A DNA stretch of 64,000 nt, from positions 3,450,501 through 3,514,500 of the forward strand of contig NZ_CP109007.1 in assembly GCF_036226665.1 (NCBI RefSeq). The letters run 5' to 3'. The DNA comes from Streptomyces sp. NBC_00691. Its GTDB lineage: Bacteria > Actinomycetota > Actinomycetes > Streptomycetales > Streptomycetaceae. Below, piece after piece: positions 50,643 to 59,184 of this stretch. The notes under the pieces were generated by a model. It saw only the letters and a list, made by a program, of their open reading frames with translations. It ran no database searches and was not told where the DNA came from. A program made the position numbers and the translations under genes. The stretch's first letter is position 1. The number at the start of each line of letters is the position of its first letter.

Positions 50643-51680
50643 ATGAGCGACGCATCCGGCACCGACGCATCCGGCATCCTCGACGAGGCCCTCGAACGCC
50701 TCCACGCCACCGGCCCCGAACGTCTGGGCAGGCTCACCAACCACGCCCCGATGGCCGTCGAGGCGCTGGTCCGCAACGGCCAGGCCCGGGCCGTGCACCG
50801 CTGGCTCGACCACTACGCCCACAAGCTGGAGGACATGCCGCCCGCGTCCCGGCCGATCACGGCCGACGGCTGGCGCGAGGCGCTGGGAGACCCGGCCCGG
50901 AGCACCGACTGGACCCGCTTCTTCGGGGACGAGCTCGACGGACGCCCCTGGCGGGAGGTTCTCGCCGAGTGGTGGCCGCGGCTGCTGCCGGGCATCGCGG
51001 GCGGGTCGACGCATCCGGTGATCCGTACCGGTCATGCCGTACGCACCCTCCTGACGTCCGAGAACGCGGGCGTGCCCACCACGGGCCCCCGCCTCTCCGA
51101 GCTGGCCCACGCGCTCGGCTACTGGGCCGCCCGTCACCTGCCGCTGCCGCCGCTCGGCGCGCTGGCCGCGGCGCCGTCGGCGGCCGCCGCGCTGGACGCC
51201 GTACCGCCGCTCGCGGAGCAGGAGGGCCCGCTGCGGTCGCGGCTCGACCGGCTGACGGCGTTCCCGGCCTGGGGCTCGGCCCCGGACCCCGACACGGCGC
51301 GGGACCGGCTCGTCGAGCTGGTCACGGCGACCACGCACCGGTACGCGACCCACGGCCACGGCGAGCCGATCATGCTCGTCCACGCGGCGACCGCGCCCAA
51401 CGCGGTGCTGCGCGCCCTGCCCGCGCTCCCCCGCGAGCTGTGGGCGCCGAGCCTGGCGGCGGCGTGGACGGCGGCCGCGGCGGTGACCGCCGCGTACACC
51501 CCGCCCGAGCCCGCCGCATACGCGCCCACCTCGCTCACCGCCGAGGAGGTCTTCGCGCGGGCGGCGGCGCACGGCGACGACCACACGATCAAGTTCACCG
51601 ACACGGCGCTGGACATCGGCGACCCGCTCGCCCTCGCCGCCGCCACCCGCTCGATCGAGCTGAACCCGCCGCTGCTCTAG
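50643..51680 (+). CDS. Questin oxidase-like family protein
   Basis: A 345-residue soluble protein. TNHAPMAVEALVRNGQ near residue 30, HRWLDHYAHKLEDMP, a GWREALGDPARSTDWTRFF segment, GSTHPVIRTGHAVRTL near 120 and the C-terminal HGDDHTIKFTDTAL with conserved His/Asp match the questin-oxidase-like family. Some fungal members open anthraquinone rings in a Baeyer-Villiger-like way. The bacterial role is unknown. The start is probably leaderless. It converges on the dioxygenase gene, where a 26-bp palindrome lies. Confidence 0.82.
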   Translation: MSDASGTDASGILDEALERLHATGPERLGRLTNHAPMAVEALVRNGQARAVHRWLDHYAHKLEDMPPASRPITADGWREALGDPARSTDWTRFFGDELDGRPWREVLAEWWPRLLPGIAGGSTHPVIRTGHAVRTLLTSENAGVPTTGPRLSELAHALGYWAARHLPLPPLGALAAAPSAAAALDAVPPLAEQEGPLRSRLDRLTAFPAWGSAPDPDTARDRLVELVTATTHRYATHGHGEPIMLVHAATAPNAVLRALPALPRELWAPSLAAAWTAAAAVTAAYTPPEPAAYAPTSLTAEEVFARAAAHGDDHTIKFTDTALDIGDPLALAAATRSIELNPPLL

Positions 51681-51701
51681 GGCCTGCCGTCGAAGCCTGG
51701 C

Positions 51702-51727
51702 GTGCAGTTCGGCTAGCCGAACTGCAC
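51702..51727. terminator. Perfect 26-bp palindrome over the dioxygenase stop codon
   Basis: Positions 51702-51714 are the exact reverse complement of 51715-51727. As RNA it forms an 11-bp stem with a CUAG loop in either direction. It contains the TAG stop of the minus-strand gene (51715-51713) and begins 22 bp after the plus-strand stop. Confidence 0.88.
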
Positions 51728-52519
51728 CGAGCGCTTGGCGAGCCCCATCCAGAACCCGTCGATCACCGACCGTTCCGCGTCGAGGTCGCCCGCCGCGTCC
51801 GCCGCGCCCATCGTGACGAACAGCGGGGCGAAGTGCTCCGTACGCGGGTGCGCGAGGCGCCCGGCCGGCGACTTGTGCTCGAAGTCGAGGAGCGCGTCGA
51901 CGTCCCGCGCGGCCAGGGCCTCGTGCCCCCAGGCGTCGAACTCGGCCGACCAGCCCGGCACGCCGCCGCCGGTGTGGCGGAGTGCGGCCAGGTTGTGGGT
52001 GAAGAAGCCGCTGCCCACGATCAGGACGCCCTCGTCCCGGAGCGGGGCGAGCCTGCGCCCGATGTCCATGAGACGGCGCGGGTCGAGGGTGGGCATGGAG
52101 ATCTGGAGCACGGGGATGTCGGCGCCGGGGAACATCTCGACGAGCGGGACGTACGCGCCGTGGTCGAGGCCCCGGTCGGGGATGTCCTGCACGGGGTGGC
52201 CGGGCGCGCGGAGCAGCTTGCGGACGGCCTCGGCGAGCCGGGGCGCGCCGGGGGCCGCGTACTGGACGCGGTAGTAGTGCTCGGGGAAGCCCCAGAAGTC
52301 GTAGACGAGCGGGACGGTCTCGGTGGCGCCGAGGGCCAGGGGGGCCTCTTCCCAGTGGGCGGAGACCATGAGGATCGCCGCGGGGCGCGGAAGGTCCGCG
52401 GACCAGGCGGCGAGCTCGCCGGGCCAGACGGGGTCGTCGGCGAGCGGCGGGGCGCCGTGGGACAGGTAGAGGGCGGGCATCCGCGCGCGCGTGGCCTCTG
52501 TTTCCAGCGTGGCGTCCAT
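51713..52519 (-). CDS. LigB/DODA-type extradiol dioxygenase family protein
   Basis: A 268-residue metal-dependent ring-cleavage-type dioxygenase. Candidate metal and active-site His residues: LYLSHGAPPL near residue 20, LMVSAHWEE near 52, GLDHGAYVPL near 115 and GSGFFTHNL near 170, in the order of the DODA/YgiD family. The substrate is unknown (catechol-type; YgiD opens DOPA). ATG 52519 has GGAGG 8 nt upstream. It is divergent from a MarR gene with operators between; MarR regulators often respond to phenolics. Confidence 0.88.
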   Translation of the reverse strand: MDATLETEATRARMPALYLSHGAPPLADDPVWPGELAAWSADLPRPAAILMVSAHWEEAPLALGATETVPLVYDFWGFPEHYYRVQYAAPGAPRLAEAVRKLLRAPGHPVQDIPDRGLDHGAYVPLVEMFPGADIPVLQISMPTLDPRRLMDIGRRLAPLRDEGVLIVGSGFFTHNLAALRHTGGGVPGWSAEFDAWGHEALAARDVDALLDFEHKSPAGRLAHPRTEHFAPLFVTMGAADAAGDLDAERSVIDGFWMGLAKRSVQFG

Positions 52520-52554
52520 GGCGACCACCTCCGGTTTCTCGATCGCAGCAGGTT

Positions 52555-52611
52555 CTTGAAACTTCAAGCGTCCTGCCGTACACGGTAGACCTATGTAGTT
52601 CAACTTTCAAG
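52555..52611. promoter_or_regulatory. MarR-type operators between dioxygenase and MarR genes
   Basis: A perfect inverted repeat CTTGAA-AC-TTCAAG (52555-52568) and a degenerate second copy GTTCAACTTTCAAG (52598-52611) lie in the 115-bp divergent region. TACGAT (52621-52626) is the likely -10 of a leaderless marR mRNA. Confidence 0.7.
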
Positions 52612-52634
52612 AATGAGTCGTACGATCGGGCACC

Positions 52635-53132
52635 ATGGGAGACATGACCGAACCCCGCTGGCTCACCGACGAGGAGCAGCACGTCTGGCGCGCGTACCTG
52701 CACGCCACCACGCTCCTCGAGGACCACCTCGACCGCCAGCTGCAGCGTGACGCCGGAATGCCGCACATCTACTACGGACTCCTCGTCCAGCTCTCCCAGG
52801 CCCCGCGCCGCCGGCTGCGGATGACCGAGCTGGCCAGGAGCGCCAAGATCACCCGCTCCCGGCTCTCCCACGCCGTCGCCCGGCTGGAGAAGAACGGCTG
52901 GGTGACCCGCGAGAACTGCCCCTCCGACAAGCGGGGCCAGTTCGCCCGGCTCACAGACGAGGGCGTGGAGGTCCTCCGGCAGAACGCCCCCGGCCATGTG
53001 GCGGCGGTCCGCCAGGCCCTCTTCGACCGCCTCTCCCCCGATCAGGTGGAGCAGCTCGGCGCGATCATGCGGGTCATGGCCGAGGGGCTGGAACCCACGG
53101 ACGCGGACGCGGACCTGCCCTGGCTCCGCTGA
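52635..53132 (+). CDS. MarR-family regulator
   Basis: A 165-residue MarR protein. The winged helix comprises LRMTELARSAKITRSRLSHAVARLEKNGWV (residues about 60-90) and the wing ENCPSDKRGQFARLTDEGVEVL, where the Asp-x-Arg pair is typical. It probably controls the divergent dioxygenase and itself. ATG 52635 has no ribosome site but follows TACGAT by 8 bp; ATG 52644 is a close alternative. Its last codons are duplicated about 86 bp downstream (see the repeat). Confidence 0.9.
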   Translation: MGDMTEPRWLTDEEQHVWRAYLHATTLLEDHLDRQLQRDAGMPHIYYGLLVQLSQAPRRRLRMTELARSAKITRSRLSHAVARLEKNGWVTRENCPSDKRGQFARLTDEGVEVLRQNAPGHVAAVRQALFDRLSPDQVEQLGAIMRVMAEGLEPTDADADLPWLR

Positions 53133-53227
53133 CGAGCGGCGCACAGCGCACAGGGCCTGCCCCGCTCCTCCGCGGACACGCGACGCCACCGGAAACAGCC
53201 CTGCCCCGGCTCCGCTGACGAGCAGCG
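53114..53227. repeat. Duplicated 28-bp 3' end of the marR gene
   Basis: The stretch 53114-53141, containing the last codons and stop of marR, recurs at 53200-53227 with 26 of 28 bases identical. The second copy forms the left arm of the terminator at 53200-53240. Confidence 0.8.
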
Positions 53228-53240
53228 GAGCCGGGGCAGG
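53200..53240. terminator. Perfect 18-bp hairpin between marR and the DHA2 gene
   Basis: 53200-53217 pairs without mismatch with 53223-53240 around ACGAG. The genes converge, so it is likely bidirectional. Confidence 0.9.
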
Positions 53241-53284
53241 AGCCGGGGCGGCGACCAGGTGGCGTACGGGATCGGTCTCCGGGA

Positions 53285-54814
53285 TCAGTGCGCGATGACC
53301 GGCACCTTCACCTCGTCCTCCGCACCCTCACCGGACCCGGCGACGACGCCCATGTCCGGCTTCCCGGTGTTGATCAGGGTGAAGGCGATCGTGGCCGAGA
53401 CCACCAGGATGCCGACGGCCCACCAGATGGCCGCGGTGTAGCCCTCGACCATGCCCTGCAGCTGGAGGAGCTTCTGCGCGGCAGGAGTGGTCGCACCCGC
53501 CGCGTTGTCCGTGAGGTACGCGGTGGTCGCCGAGGCGGCGATCGTGTTCAGCAGGGCGGTACCGATGGCGCCGCCGACCTGCTGCGAGGTGTTGACCATC
53601 GCGGAGGCCACACCGGCGTCGCGCGGGTCCACGCCGTGCGTGGCCAGCGACATGGCCGGCATGAACGCCGTACCCATGCCCAGACCGAGCAGCAGCTGCG
53701 CGGGCAGGATCAGACCGGCGTACGAGGTGCCGATCTCCAGCTGGGTGAGCAGCAGCATGCCGGCACCGGCGGTCAGGAAGCCCGGGGCCATGAGCAGCCG
53801 CGGCGGGACGCGGGTCATGAGCCGCGTACCGATCTGGGTGGAGCCGATGATCATGCCCGCGATCATCGGGAGGAACGCGAAGCCTGTCATGACCGGGGAG
53901 TAGCCCTTCACGACCTGCAGGTAGTAGGTCAGGAAGAGGAACAGGCCGAACATGGCGATGACGGCGAGACCGAGCGACAGGTAGACACCACCGCGGTTGC
54001 GGTCGGTCAGGACGCGCAGCGGCAGCAGCGGGGACTTCACCTTCGCCTCGGTGAGCACGAAGGCGGCGAGCAGGACGGCCGAGCCGACGAACATGCCGAT
54101 CGTGCCGGCGTCGCTCCAGCCCTGGGACTCGGCGCGGGTGAAGCCGTACACGAGCGCGACGAGACCGAGGGTCGACAGGATGACGCCGGGGATGTCGAGC
54201 GTGGAGCGGTTGCGGCTGCCCGCGGGCTCACGGATGACGAGGTACGCGCCGACGGCGGCGACGATCGCGAAGGGGATGTTGACGAAGAAGGTCCAGCGCC
54301 AGTTCAGGTACTCGGTGAGGAAACCGCCGAGGATCAGGCCCACGGCGCCGCCACCACCGGCGATCGCGCCGTAGATGCCGAAGGCCTTCGCGCGCTCCTT
54401 GGCGTCGGTGAAGGTCACGGCGAGCAGCGAGAGCGCGGCGGGCGCGAGGAGCGCGCCGAAGGCGCCCTGGAGCGCACGGGCGCCGAGCATCATGGCCTCG
54501 CCGTTCGCCGCGCCGCCGAGGGCGGACGCGAGCGCGAAGCCGATCAGGCCGACGACGAAGGTGCGCTTACGGCCCCACAGGTCGGCGATGCGACCGCCGA
54601 AGAGGAGCAGACCGCCGAAGGCGAGGGCGTAGGCGGTGATGACCCACTGCCGGTTGCCGTCCGATATCCCCAGGTCCTGCTGGGCGGAGGGCAGCGCGAT
54701 GTTCACGATCGTCGCGTCGAGCACGACCATCAGCTGGGCGAGCGCGATGAAGACGAGCGCCTTCCAGCGGCCCGGGTCGGGGTGGTTCAGGGAGTGGTCG
54801 GGGACTTTCGGCAT
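53285..54814 (-). CDS. DHA2-family (EmrB/QacA) drug efflux MFS transporter
   Basis: A 509-residue, 14-helix exporter. LAQLMVVLDATIVNIALPSA in helix 1, FGGRIADLWGRKRTFVVG (motif A) near residue 80, LQGAFGALLAPAALSLL and a Gly-rich motif C (GAIAGGGGAVGLILGG) identify it. ATG 54814 is preferred to GTG 54826 because GAGGTGG then lies about 8 nt upstream. It is downstream of a same-strand TetR gene across 225 bp that contain a 7-bp repeat array. It is not closely similar to the DHA2 pump at 46424. Confidence 0.93.
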   Translation of the reverse strand: MPKVPDHSLNHPDPGRWKALVFIALAQLMVVLDATIVNIALPSAQQDLGISDGNRQWVITAYALAFGGLLLFGGRIADLWGRKRTFVVGLIGFALASALGGAANGEAMMLGARALQGAFGALLAPAALSLLAVTFTDAKERAKAFGIYGAIAGGGGAVGLILGGFLTEYLNWRWTFFVNIPFAIVAAVGAYLVIREPAGSRNRSTLDIPGVILSTLGLVALVYGFTRAESQGWSDAGTIGMFVGSAVLLAAFVLTEAKVKSPLLPLRVLTDRNRGGVYLSLGLAVIAMFGLFLFLTYYLQVVKGYSPVMTGFAFLPMIAGMIIGSTQIGTRLMTRVPPRLLMAPGFLTAGAGMLLLTQLEIGTSYAGLILPAQLLLGLGMGTAFMPAMSLATHGVDPRDAGVASAMVNTSQQVGGAIGTALLNTIAASATTAYLTDNAAGATTPAAQKLLQLQGMVEGYTAAIWWAVGILVVSATIAFTLINTGKPDMGVVAGSGEGAEDEVKVPVIAH

Positions 54815-54893
54815 GGGGGTAGCCACCTCTTGGCGCGTTCTGGTGAAAAAGGACGTGAAAGGTCAGGAGGACGGGCGGAGCACGGAGCCCGGA

Positions 54894-55012
54894 TGACGGG
54901 CTGTGCGTCGCGGGTCGCGGATTACGGGTTACGGGTCACGGGCTATGAGTCGCGGACCACGGGTCACGGGCTCTGTGTCACGGGTCGCGGGTGCCGCGTC
55001 ACGCACGCCGGG
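54894..55012. repeat. Heptanucleotide tandem array, 17 units, consensus TCACGGG
   Basis: From 54894 to 55012 the sequence falls into 17 consecutive 7-bp units of consensus T-C/T-A/G-C-G-G-G (for example TTACGGG, TTACGGG, TCACGGG at 54922-54942). The register holds across diverged units such as CTATGAG and CTCTGTG. It lies between the TetR stop and the efflux gene start, in the probable 5' leader of the latter. Confidence 0.85.
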
Positions 55013-55039
55013 ATCCCCGCGGACGAGCGGGGACGACGC

Positions 55040-55702
55040 TCACGAGCAGGAGTCGCGTCGAAGATCCTCCAGGGTCGCGGCCGTCCCGGGCAGCTCGGAG
55101 CGCGCGGGCGCCTCCAGGCCGTCGAGGAACAGCAGCAGATGACGGCGGACGAACTGGTCGAAGGACCCGCAGCCCGAACCGGGCAGCGGTCGGGTCAGCT
55201 GGGAGAGCGCCACCATCAGGTCCCCGACGCCCACGTCGGCGCGGAGCCGGCCGGCCCGCTGCGCCCGGTCCACGAGGCCCTGGACGGCCTCTTCCAGGCG
55301 GTCGCGCTCGGCGACCAGGTCGGGGTGGTCCTTGTCGAAGGCGCCGTCGAGCATCGGGCACAGGGCGCCGACGCGCTCGTCGGCGGCGCCGAGGGTGAAC
55401 CGGCGGAGGGCGGCGAACGTGTCGCCCTCCTCCTCGGCGGCCCGTTCGGCGACCTCGGTGACGCGGGCCATGAGCGAGAGGACGACCTCGTGGACGAGGT
55501 CGGTGCGCTCGGGGAAGTTCCGGTAGAGCGTGGCGTTCCCGACGCCGGCCCGGCGCGCGATCTCGTCGTACGGCACCTGGGAGCCGAACTCGACGAACAT
55601 CTCGCGGGCCGCCGTCACGATCCGCTCGCGGTTGCGCAGGGCGTCCGCACGCGGGCGGGGTACGCGCCGGGCGGGCGCGGAATCGGCGACGGTGCTGGTC
55701 AC
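55040..55702 (-). CDS. TetR-family repressor of the adjacent DHA2 pump
   Basis: A 220-residue TetR regulator. The HTH RERIVTAAREMFVEFGSQVPYDEIARRAGVGNATLYRNF occupies residues about 25-62; the C-terminal domain ends in FDQFVRRHLLLFLDGLEAP, typical of the group near EmrB pumps. The gene precedes the DHA2 gene on the same strand. A 27-bp palindrome about 90 bp upstream (55792-55818) is the likely operator. Confidence 0.9.
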   Translation of the reverse strand: MTSTVADSAPARRVPRPRADALRNRERIVTAAREMFVEFGSQVPYDEIARRAGVGNATLYRNFPERTDLVHEVVLSLMARVTEVAERAAEEEGDTFAALRRFTLGAADERVGALCPMLDGAFDKDHPDLVAERDRLEEAVQGLVDRAQRAGRLRADVGVGDLMVALSQLTRPLPGSGCGSFDQFVRRHLLLFLDGLEAPARSELPGTAATLEDLRRDSCS

Positions 55703-55791
55703 GCCACGGCCTCCTCTGAGGGTCTTGTCTGGGGTGTCCGGGGGTTCCCGGGATATCCGGGGAAGGACTCCCCACTTCGCTGAACACAGTC

Positions 55792-55818
55792 ATAAACGGG
55801 GACCTGGTCCCCGTTTAT
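55792..55818. promoter_or_regulatory. 27-bp palindromic operator upstream of tetR
   Basis: Arms 55792-55804 (ATAAACGGGGACC) and 55806-55818 are exact reverse complements around a single T. Perfect 13-bp arms are exceptional. Position upstream of tetR suggests the TetR site; the M6 protease gene (55984) lies on the other side. Confidence 0.8.
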
Positions 55819-55831
55819 TTCCCCGCCGCCG

Positions 55832-55847
55832 TGTGACCTGGGTCACA
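55832..55847. promoter_or_regulatory. Crp-like site TGTGA-N6-TCACA
   Basis: TGTGA-CCTGGG-TCACA equals the E. coli CRP core and fits the Streptomyces Crp pattern GTG-N8-CAC. It lies 137 bp upstream of the secreted protease gene and 14 bp from the TetR palindrome. Confidence 0.6.
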
Positions 55848-55983
55848 TCTCTCGTCGGTCCACCGATCGGGCCACCCGGCGCGCGCACCGGAGGCACCCG
55901 TCACAGAGTGATCGCACAGCGCGACCCCACGAGCACCGGAAGGGGCTGTGCCGCCGACCTGCCCCCACCGGAGAGGCGCCCGT

Positions 55984-57255
55984 ATGCAGCACCCCCGACG
56001 ACGGATACGCAGACCCGTCGCCATGGCCGCGACCACGGCGCTCTCCCTCACGCTGCTCGCCTCGGCGAGCACCACCCTCCCCGGGCCCGCCCCGGCCTCG
56101 GCGGGCCCCGTGGCCGCCGCGCCCGACGGCGCCCAGCTGGGACCCTGCCGTATCGCCACCACGATGGGCGTGCAGATGTCGGAGGGGCTCCCCACGGCCC
56201 CCGGGTACGTGCGCTCCACGGGCCGGGTCAGGGCCCTGAACCTGATGGTCGACTTCCCCGACGCCCCCGGGGACGGGACGGCGATGAACCGCTTCCGCGA
56301 GTTCTTCCCGCAGACCGCCGAGTGGTTCCGCGTCAGCTCGTACGGACGGCTGCACTACCAGGCCGAGGCCCCGATACCCGACTGGCTCCGCATGCCGAAG
56401 GCCTTCTCGGCGTACGGGATCGAGCGCGGCTCACCGTACGAACCGGGGTACCGCTCCCTCGTCGAGGACATCGTCACGGCGGCCGACCCGAAGGTGGACT
56501 TCAGCGCGTACGACCTGGTCAACGTGCTGGTCACCCCGAACGCCGGGCCCTCCGCCCTCGACACCGTCCTGTCCGTGACCTTCTCCGGAAACGACGACGC
56601 CCCCTACGCGGACGGCGTGCCGCTGGCCAACACGTCCTTCGTCTACAGCCGGCAGGACGACGGCTCCGGCAGCTTCGGCGAGACCGGCTACCGGGTCCTG
56701 CCGCACGAGAACGGCCATGTCTTCGGCCTGCCCGACCTGTACACGTCGGACGGCGGCGGGACCGTCGGGCACTGGGACATCATGTCCGAGGACTGGGGAG
56801 CCAACAACGACCTGCTCGGCTGGCACAAGTGGAAGCTCGGCTGGCTCGACAACGACCAGATCGGCTGCGCGTCCGGCGTCGGCACCGGCGACTACACGCT
56901 CACCCCGCTGGCGGTCGCCGGCGGCCCCAAGCTCGCGTTCGTCCCGCTCTCCGAGACGTCGGGGTACGCGGTCGAGGTCCGCAGCAAGGAGGGCAACGAC
57001 GAGGCGGTCTGCGAACACGGCGTCCTCGTCTACCGGGTGGAGTCCGACGTGGACACCGGCCACGGCCCGGTGACCGTCTCCGACAGCGAGCACGCGAGCG
57101 GCGGCTGCACGCGGCGCGCCAACGTCCACGCGGAGCTGTCGGACGCGCCCTACCGCCCTGGAGAGACGTTCACGGACCGGGCCAACGGCATACGGATCAG
57201 CGTGCTGGACGAGGACGCGAGCGGTACGTACCGGGTACGGATCACACGGAGCTGA
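55984..57255 (+). CDS. Secreted M6-type zinc metalloprotease
   Basis: A 423-residue exported protein. An Arg-rich N-terminus and signal peptide (AMAATTALSLTLLASAS, likely cleavage after a signal ending ASA near residue 40) precede the catalytic domain with HENGHVFGLPDLY, an HExxH zinc site with the extended GLPD-Y of immune-inhibitor-A-like M6 peptidases, followed by WDIMSEDW (Met-turn-like). The C-terminal third is beta-rich. ATG 55984 has GGAGAGG upstream. A Crp-like site lies upstream. Extracellular protein degradation is the likely role. Confidence 0.88.
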   Translation: MQHPRRRIRRPVAMAATTALSLTLLASASTTLPGPAPASAGPVAAAPDGAQLGPCRIATTMGVQMSEGLPTAPGYVRSTGRVRALNLMVDFPDAPGDGTAMNRFREFFPQTAEWFRVSSYGRLHYQAEAPIPDWLRMPKAFSAYGIERGSPYEPGYRSLVEDIVTAADPKVDFSAYDLVNVLVTPNAGPSALDTVLSVTFSGNDDAPYADGVPLANTSFVYSRQDDGSGSFGETGYRVLPHENGHVFGLPDLYTSDGGGTVGHWDIMSEDWGANNDLLGWHKWKLGWLDNDQIGCASGVGTGDYTLTPLAVAGGPKLAFVPLSETSGYAVEVRSKEGNDEAVCEHGVLVYRVESDVDTGHGPVTVSDSEHASGGCTRRANVHAELSDAPYRPGETFTDRANGIRISVLDEDASGTYRVRITRS

Positions 57256-57303
57256 AGCGCGTCCGGCGGAGTGGGACGCACGGGCCGGGCGGGACGGGTC
57301 ATC

Positions 57304-59085
57304 TCACGTGCCGACGGTCGGGCCGCCCTGCGGGCCGACCCGCAGGCTGCCCCGCAGCTCCCGCTTGAGGAGCTTCCCGGTCGGGTTCCGGGGCAGCTCC
57401 TCCTCGCGTACGTGGACATGGGCGGGCACCTTGAAGGCGGCGAGGCGCGCACCCACGTGCGTGCGCAGCTCGTCGGCGCCGACGGCGGCGCCGGGCCGCA
57501 GCCGGACGACGGCCGCGACCTCCTCGCCCAGGAGCGGGTGCGGCACGCCGAGGACGGCGGCGTCGACGACGTCAGGATGCTGCTGCAGCACGTCCTCGAC
57601 CTCGACGCAGTACACGTTCTCGCCGCCCCGGACGACCATGTCCGTGAGCCGGTCGACGATGGTGACCCGCCCGTCCGCGTCCACGCGCGCGAGGTCCCCG
57701 GTCCGGAACCAGCCGTCCTCGGAGAACGCCGCGCGGGTCGCCCCCTCGTCGCCCCAGTAGCCGCGGACGAGGGACTGCCCGCGCAGCCACAGCTCGCCGA
57801 CGCCCCCGGCGTCGGGCCGGTCGATCCGCACCTCGGTGACGGGCGTGGGCCGGCCGACGCTGCCGGGGTGGGCACGGTACTCGGCGCCGACGTTGGACAG
57901 GACGCCGCCGCTTGTCTCGGTGAGCCCGTAGCCGTTGCGGGGTTCGAGCCGCTCCCCGTACCCGGCGGTGATCCCGTCGACGATGCCGGGCGGGGCGGCG
58001 GCCCCGCCGGTGCTGAGCAGGGTGAGGCTGTCGAGCGGGTCGCCGGTGGCGCGGGCGAGGTCGAGCAGCTGGAGGGCGGTGGTGGGGACGCCCGCGTAGT
58101 GGGTGACGCGGTGCTCCCGGATCAGTTCGAGGGCCCGGCCGGCATCCCACTTCCGCATCATGACCAGGGTGCCGCCGGCCGCCATGACCCCGTAGAAGGA
58201 GGTGAACGCGGCCACGTGGAAGAAGGGGAACGTGGTCAGCGACACGGGGACGGGTCCCGTCCCGGGCACGTCCCCGCGCGCGAGGGCCGCGGCGGCGGCG
58301 AAGTAGCGCGGGTTCATCGCGGCCCCGGCCTGCGCGAGGTGGGTGGCGACGGCGCCCTTGGGGCGGCCGGTGGTGCCGGAGGTGTAGACGATGGTGGCGT
58401 CATGCTCGGGCAGGACGTCGACGAGGGGCGGTCCGAGGTACGGGTCGGCGTCGGGGACGTACGACACGAAGCCGGAAGCGCCGGGCGCGACGGGAGCGCG
58501 GGGAGCGACGGGACGGCCGGAGGCGCCGGTGGCGCCAGGACTGGCAGGGCCGGCAGGGCTGGCAGGGCTGGCAGGGCTGGCAGGGCTGGCAGGAGCCTCC
58601 ACGCCCTCCGTGTCCTCCGCATGGAAGACGATCCCGGGCACGTGGTTGCGGGCGGCCCACTCCCGTACGCGCCCGACCCGCTCCCCGTCGACGAGCAGCA
58701 CCGAGGGGGTGCAGTCGTCGAGGGCGTACGTGAATTCGTCCTCGGTCCACCAGGCATTGAGCGGTACGGCGACGAGACCGGCGAGCTGGGCGGCCCAGAA
58801 GGCGACCTGCCACTCGGGGTGGTTCCGCATGGCGACCACGGCGCGGTCGCCCGGCCGCAGCCCGTACTCCCCGACGAGTCTCCTGGCGAGCCCGCAGGCC
58901 GCGTCGAAGAACTCGCGGTAGGTCGTCCGCCCGTCCTCGGACACGAGGAAGACCCGGTCGTCGTAGCCCCAGACGACCTCGACGAACTCCCGCAGCGTGC
59001 GAGGCCCGGAGGCGTACACGCCGTCCTCGACGGCGAAGGGAGCCCCGTCCGCAGTGAGCCGCTCGTCTCCACCTGACACCGCCAC
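57304..59085 (-). CDS. AMP-binding acyl-CoA synthetase
   Basis: A 593-residue ANL-superfamily ligase activating a carboxylate with ATP and joining it to CoA. Motifs: YTSGTTGRPKGA (P-loop, near residue 235), NGYGLTETSGG, GWFRTGDLARVD and the C-terminal catalytic Lys in PRNPTGKLLKREL. Residues about 165-200 are a low-complexity Ala/Ser/Pro insertion from a 9-bp DNA repeat, lying between the N-terminal subdomains and the P-loop. GTG 59085 follows AGGGGG. The acid substrate is unknown. It converges on the protease gene. Confidence 0.92.
   Translation of the reverse strand: MAVSGGDERLTADGAPFAVEDGVYASGPRTLREFVEVVWGYDDRVFLVSEDGRTTYREFFDAACGLARRLVGEYGLRPGDRAVVAMRNHPEWQVAFWAAQLAGLVAVPLNAWWTEDEFTYALDDCTPSVLLVDGERVGRVREWAARNHVPGIVFHAEDTEGVEAPASPASPASPASPAGPASPGATGASGRPVAPRAPVAPGASGFVSYVPDADPYLGPPLVDVLPEHDATIVYTSGTTGRPKGAVATHLAQAGAAMNPRYFAAAAALARGDVPGTGPVPVSLTTFPFFHVAAFTSFYGVMAAGGTLVMMRKWDAGRALELIREHRVTHYAGVPTTALQLLDLARATGDPLDSLTLLSTGGAAAPPGIVDGITAGYGERLEPRNGYGLTETSGGVLSNVGAEYRAHPGSVGRPTPVTEVRIDRPDAGGVGELWLRGQSLVRGYWGDEGATRAAFSEDGWFRTGDLARVDADGRVTIVDRLTDMVVRGGENVYCVEVEDVLQQHPDVVDAAVLGVPHPLLGEEVAAVVRLRPGAAVGADELRTHVGARLAAFKVPAHVHVREEELPRNPTGKLLKRELRGSLRVGPQGGPTVGT
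58543..58593. repeat. 9-bp tandem repeat GGCAGGGCT (5.7 units) inside the acyl-CoA synthetase
   Basis: Nearly perfect units encode repeated Ser-Pro-Ala on the minus strand in a flexible insertion. Recent expansion is suggested by the identity of four units. Confidence 0.85.
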
Positions 59086-59184
59086 CGCACAACCCCCTGA
59101 GCATCCGCTCGTCGTCCCAGCGCGGCGACGCTATGCGCACCCCCGAACCGGGTCAAGCCCGGCGGCCCGCCCCCACGGCCACCA

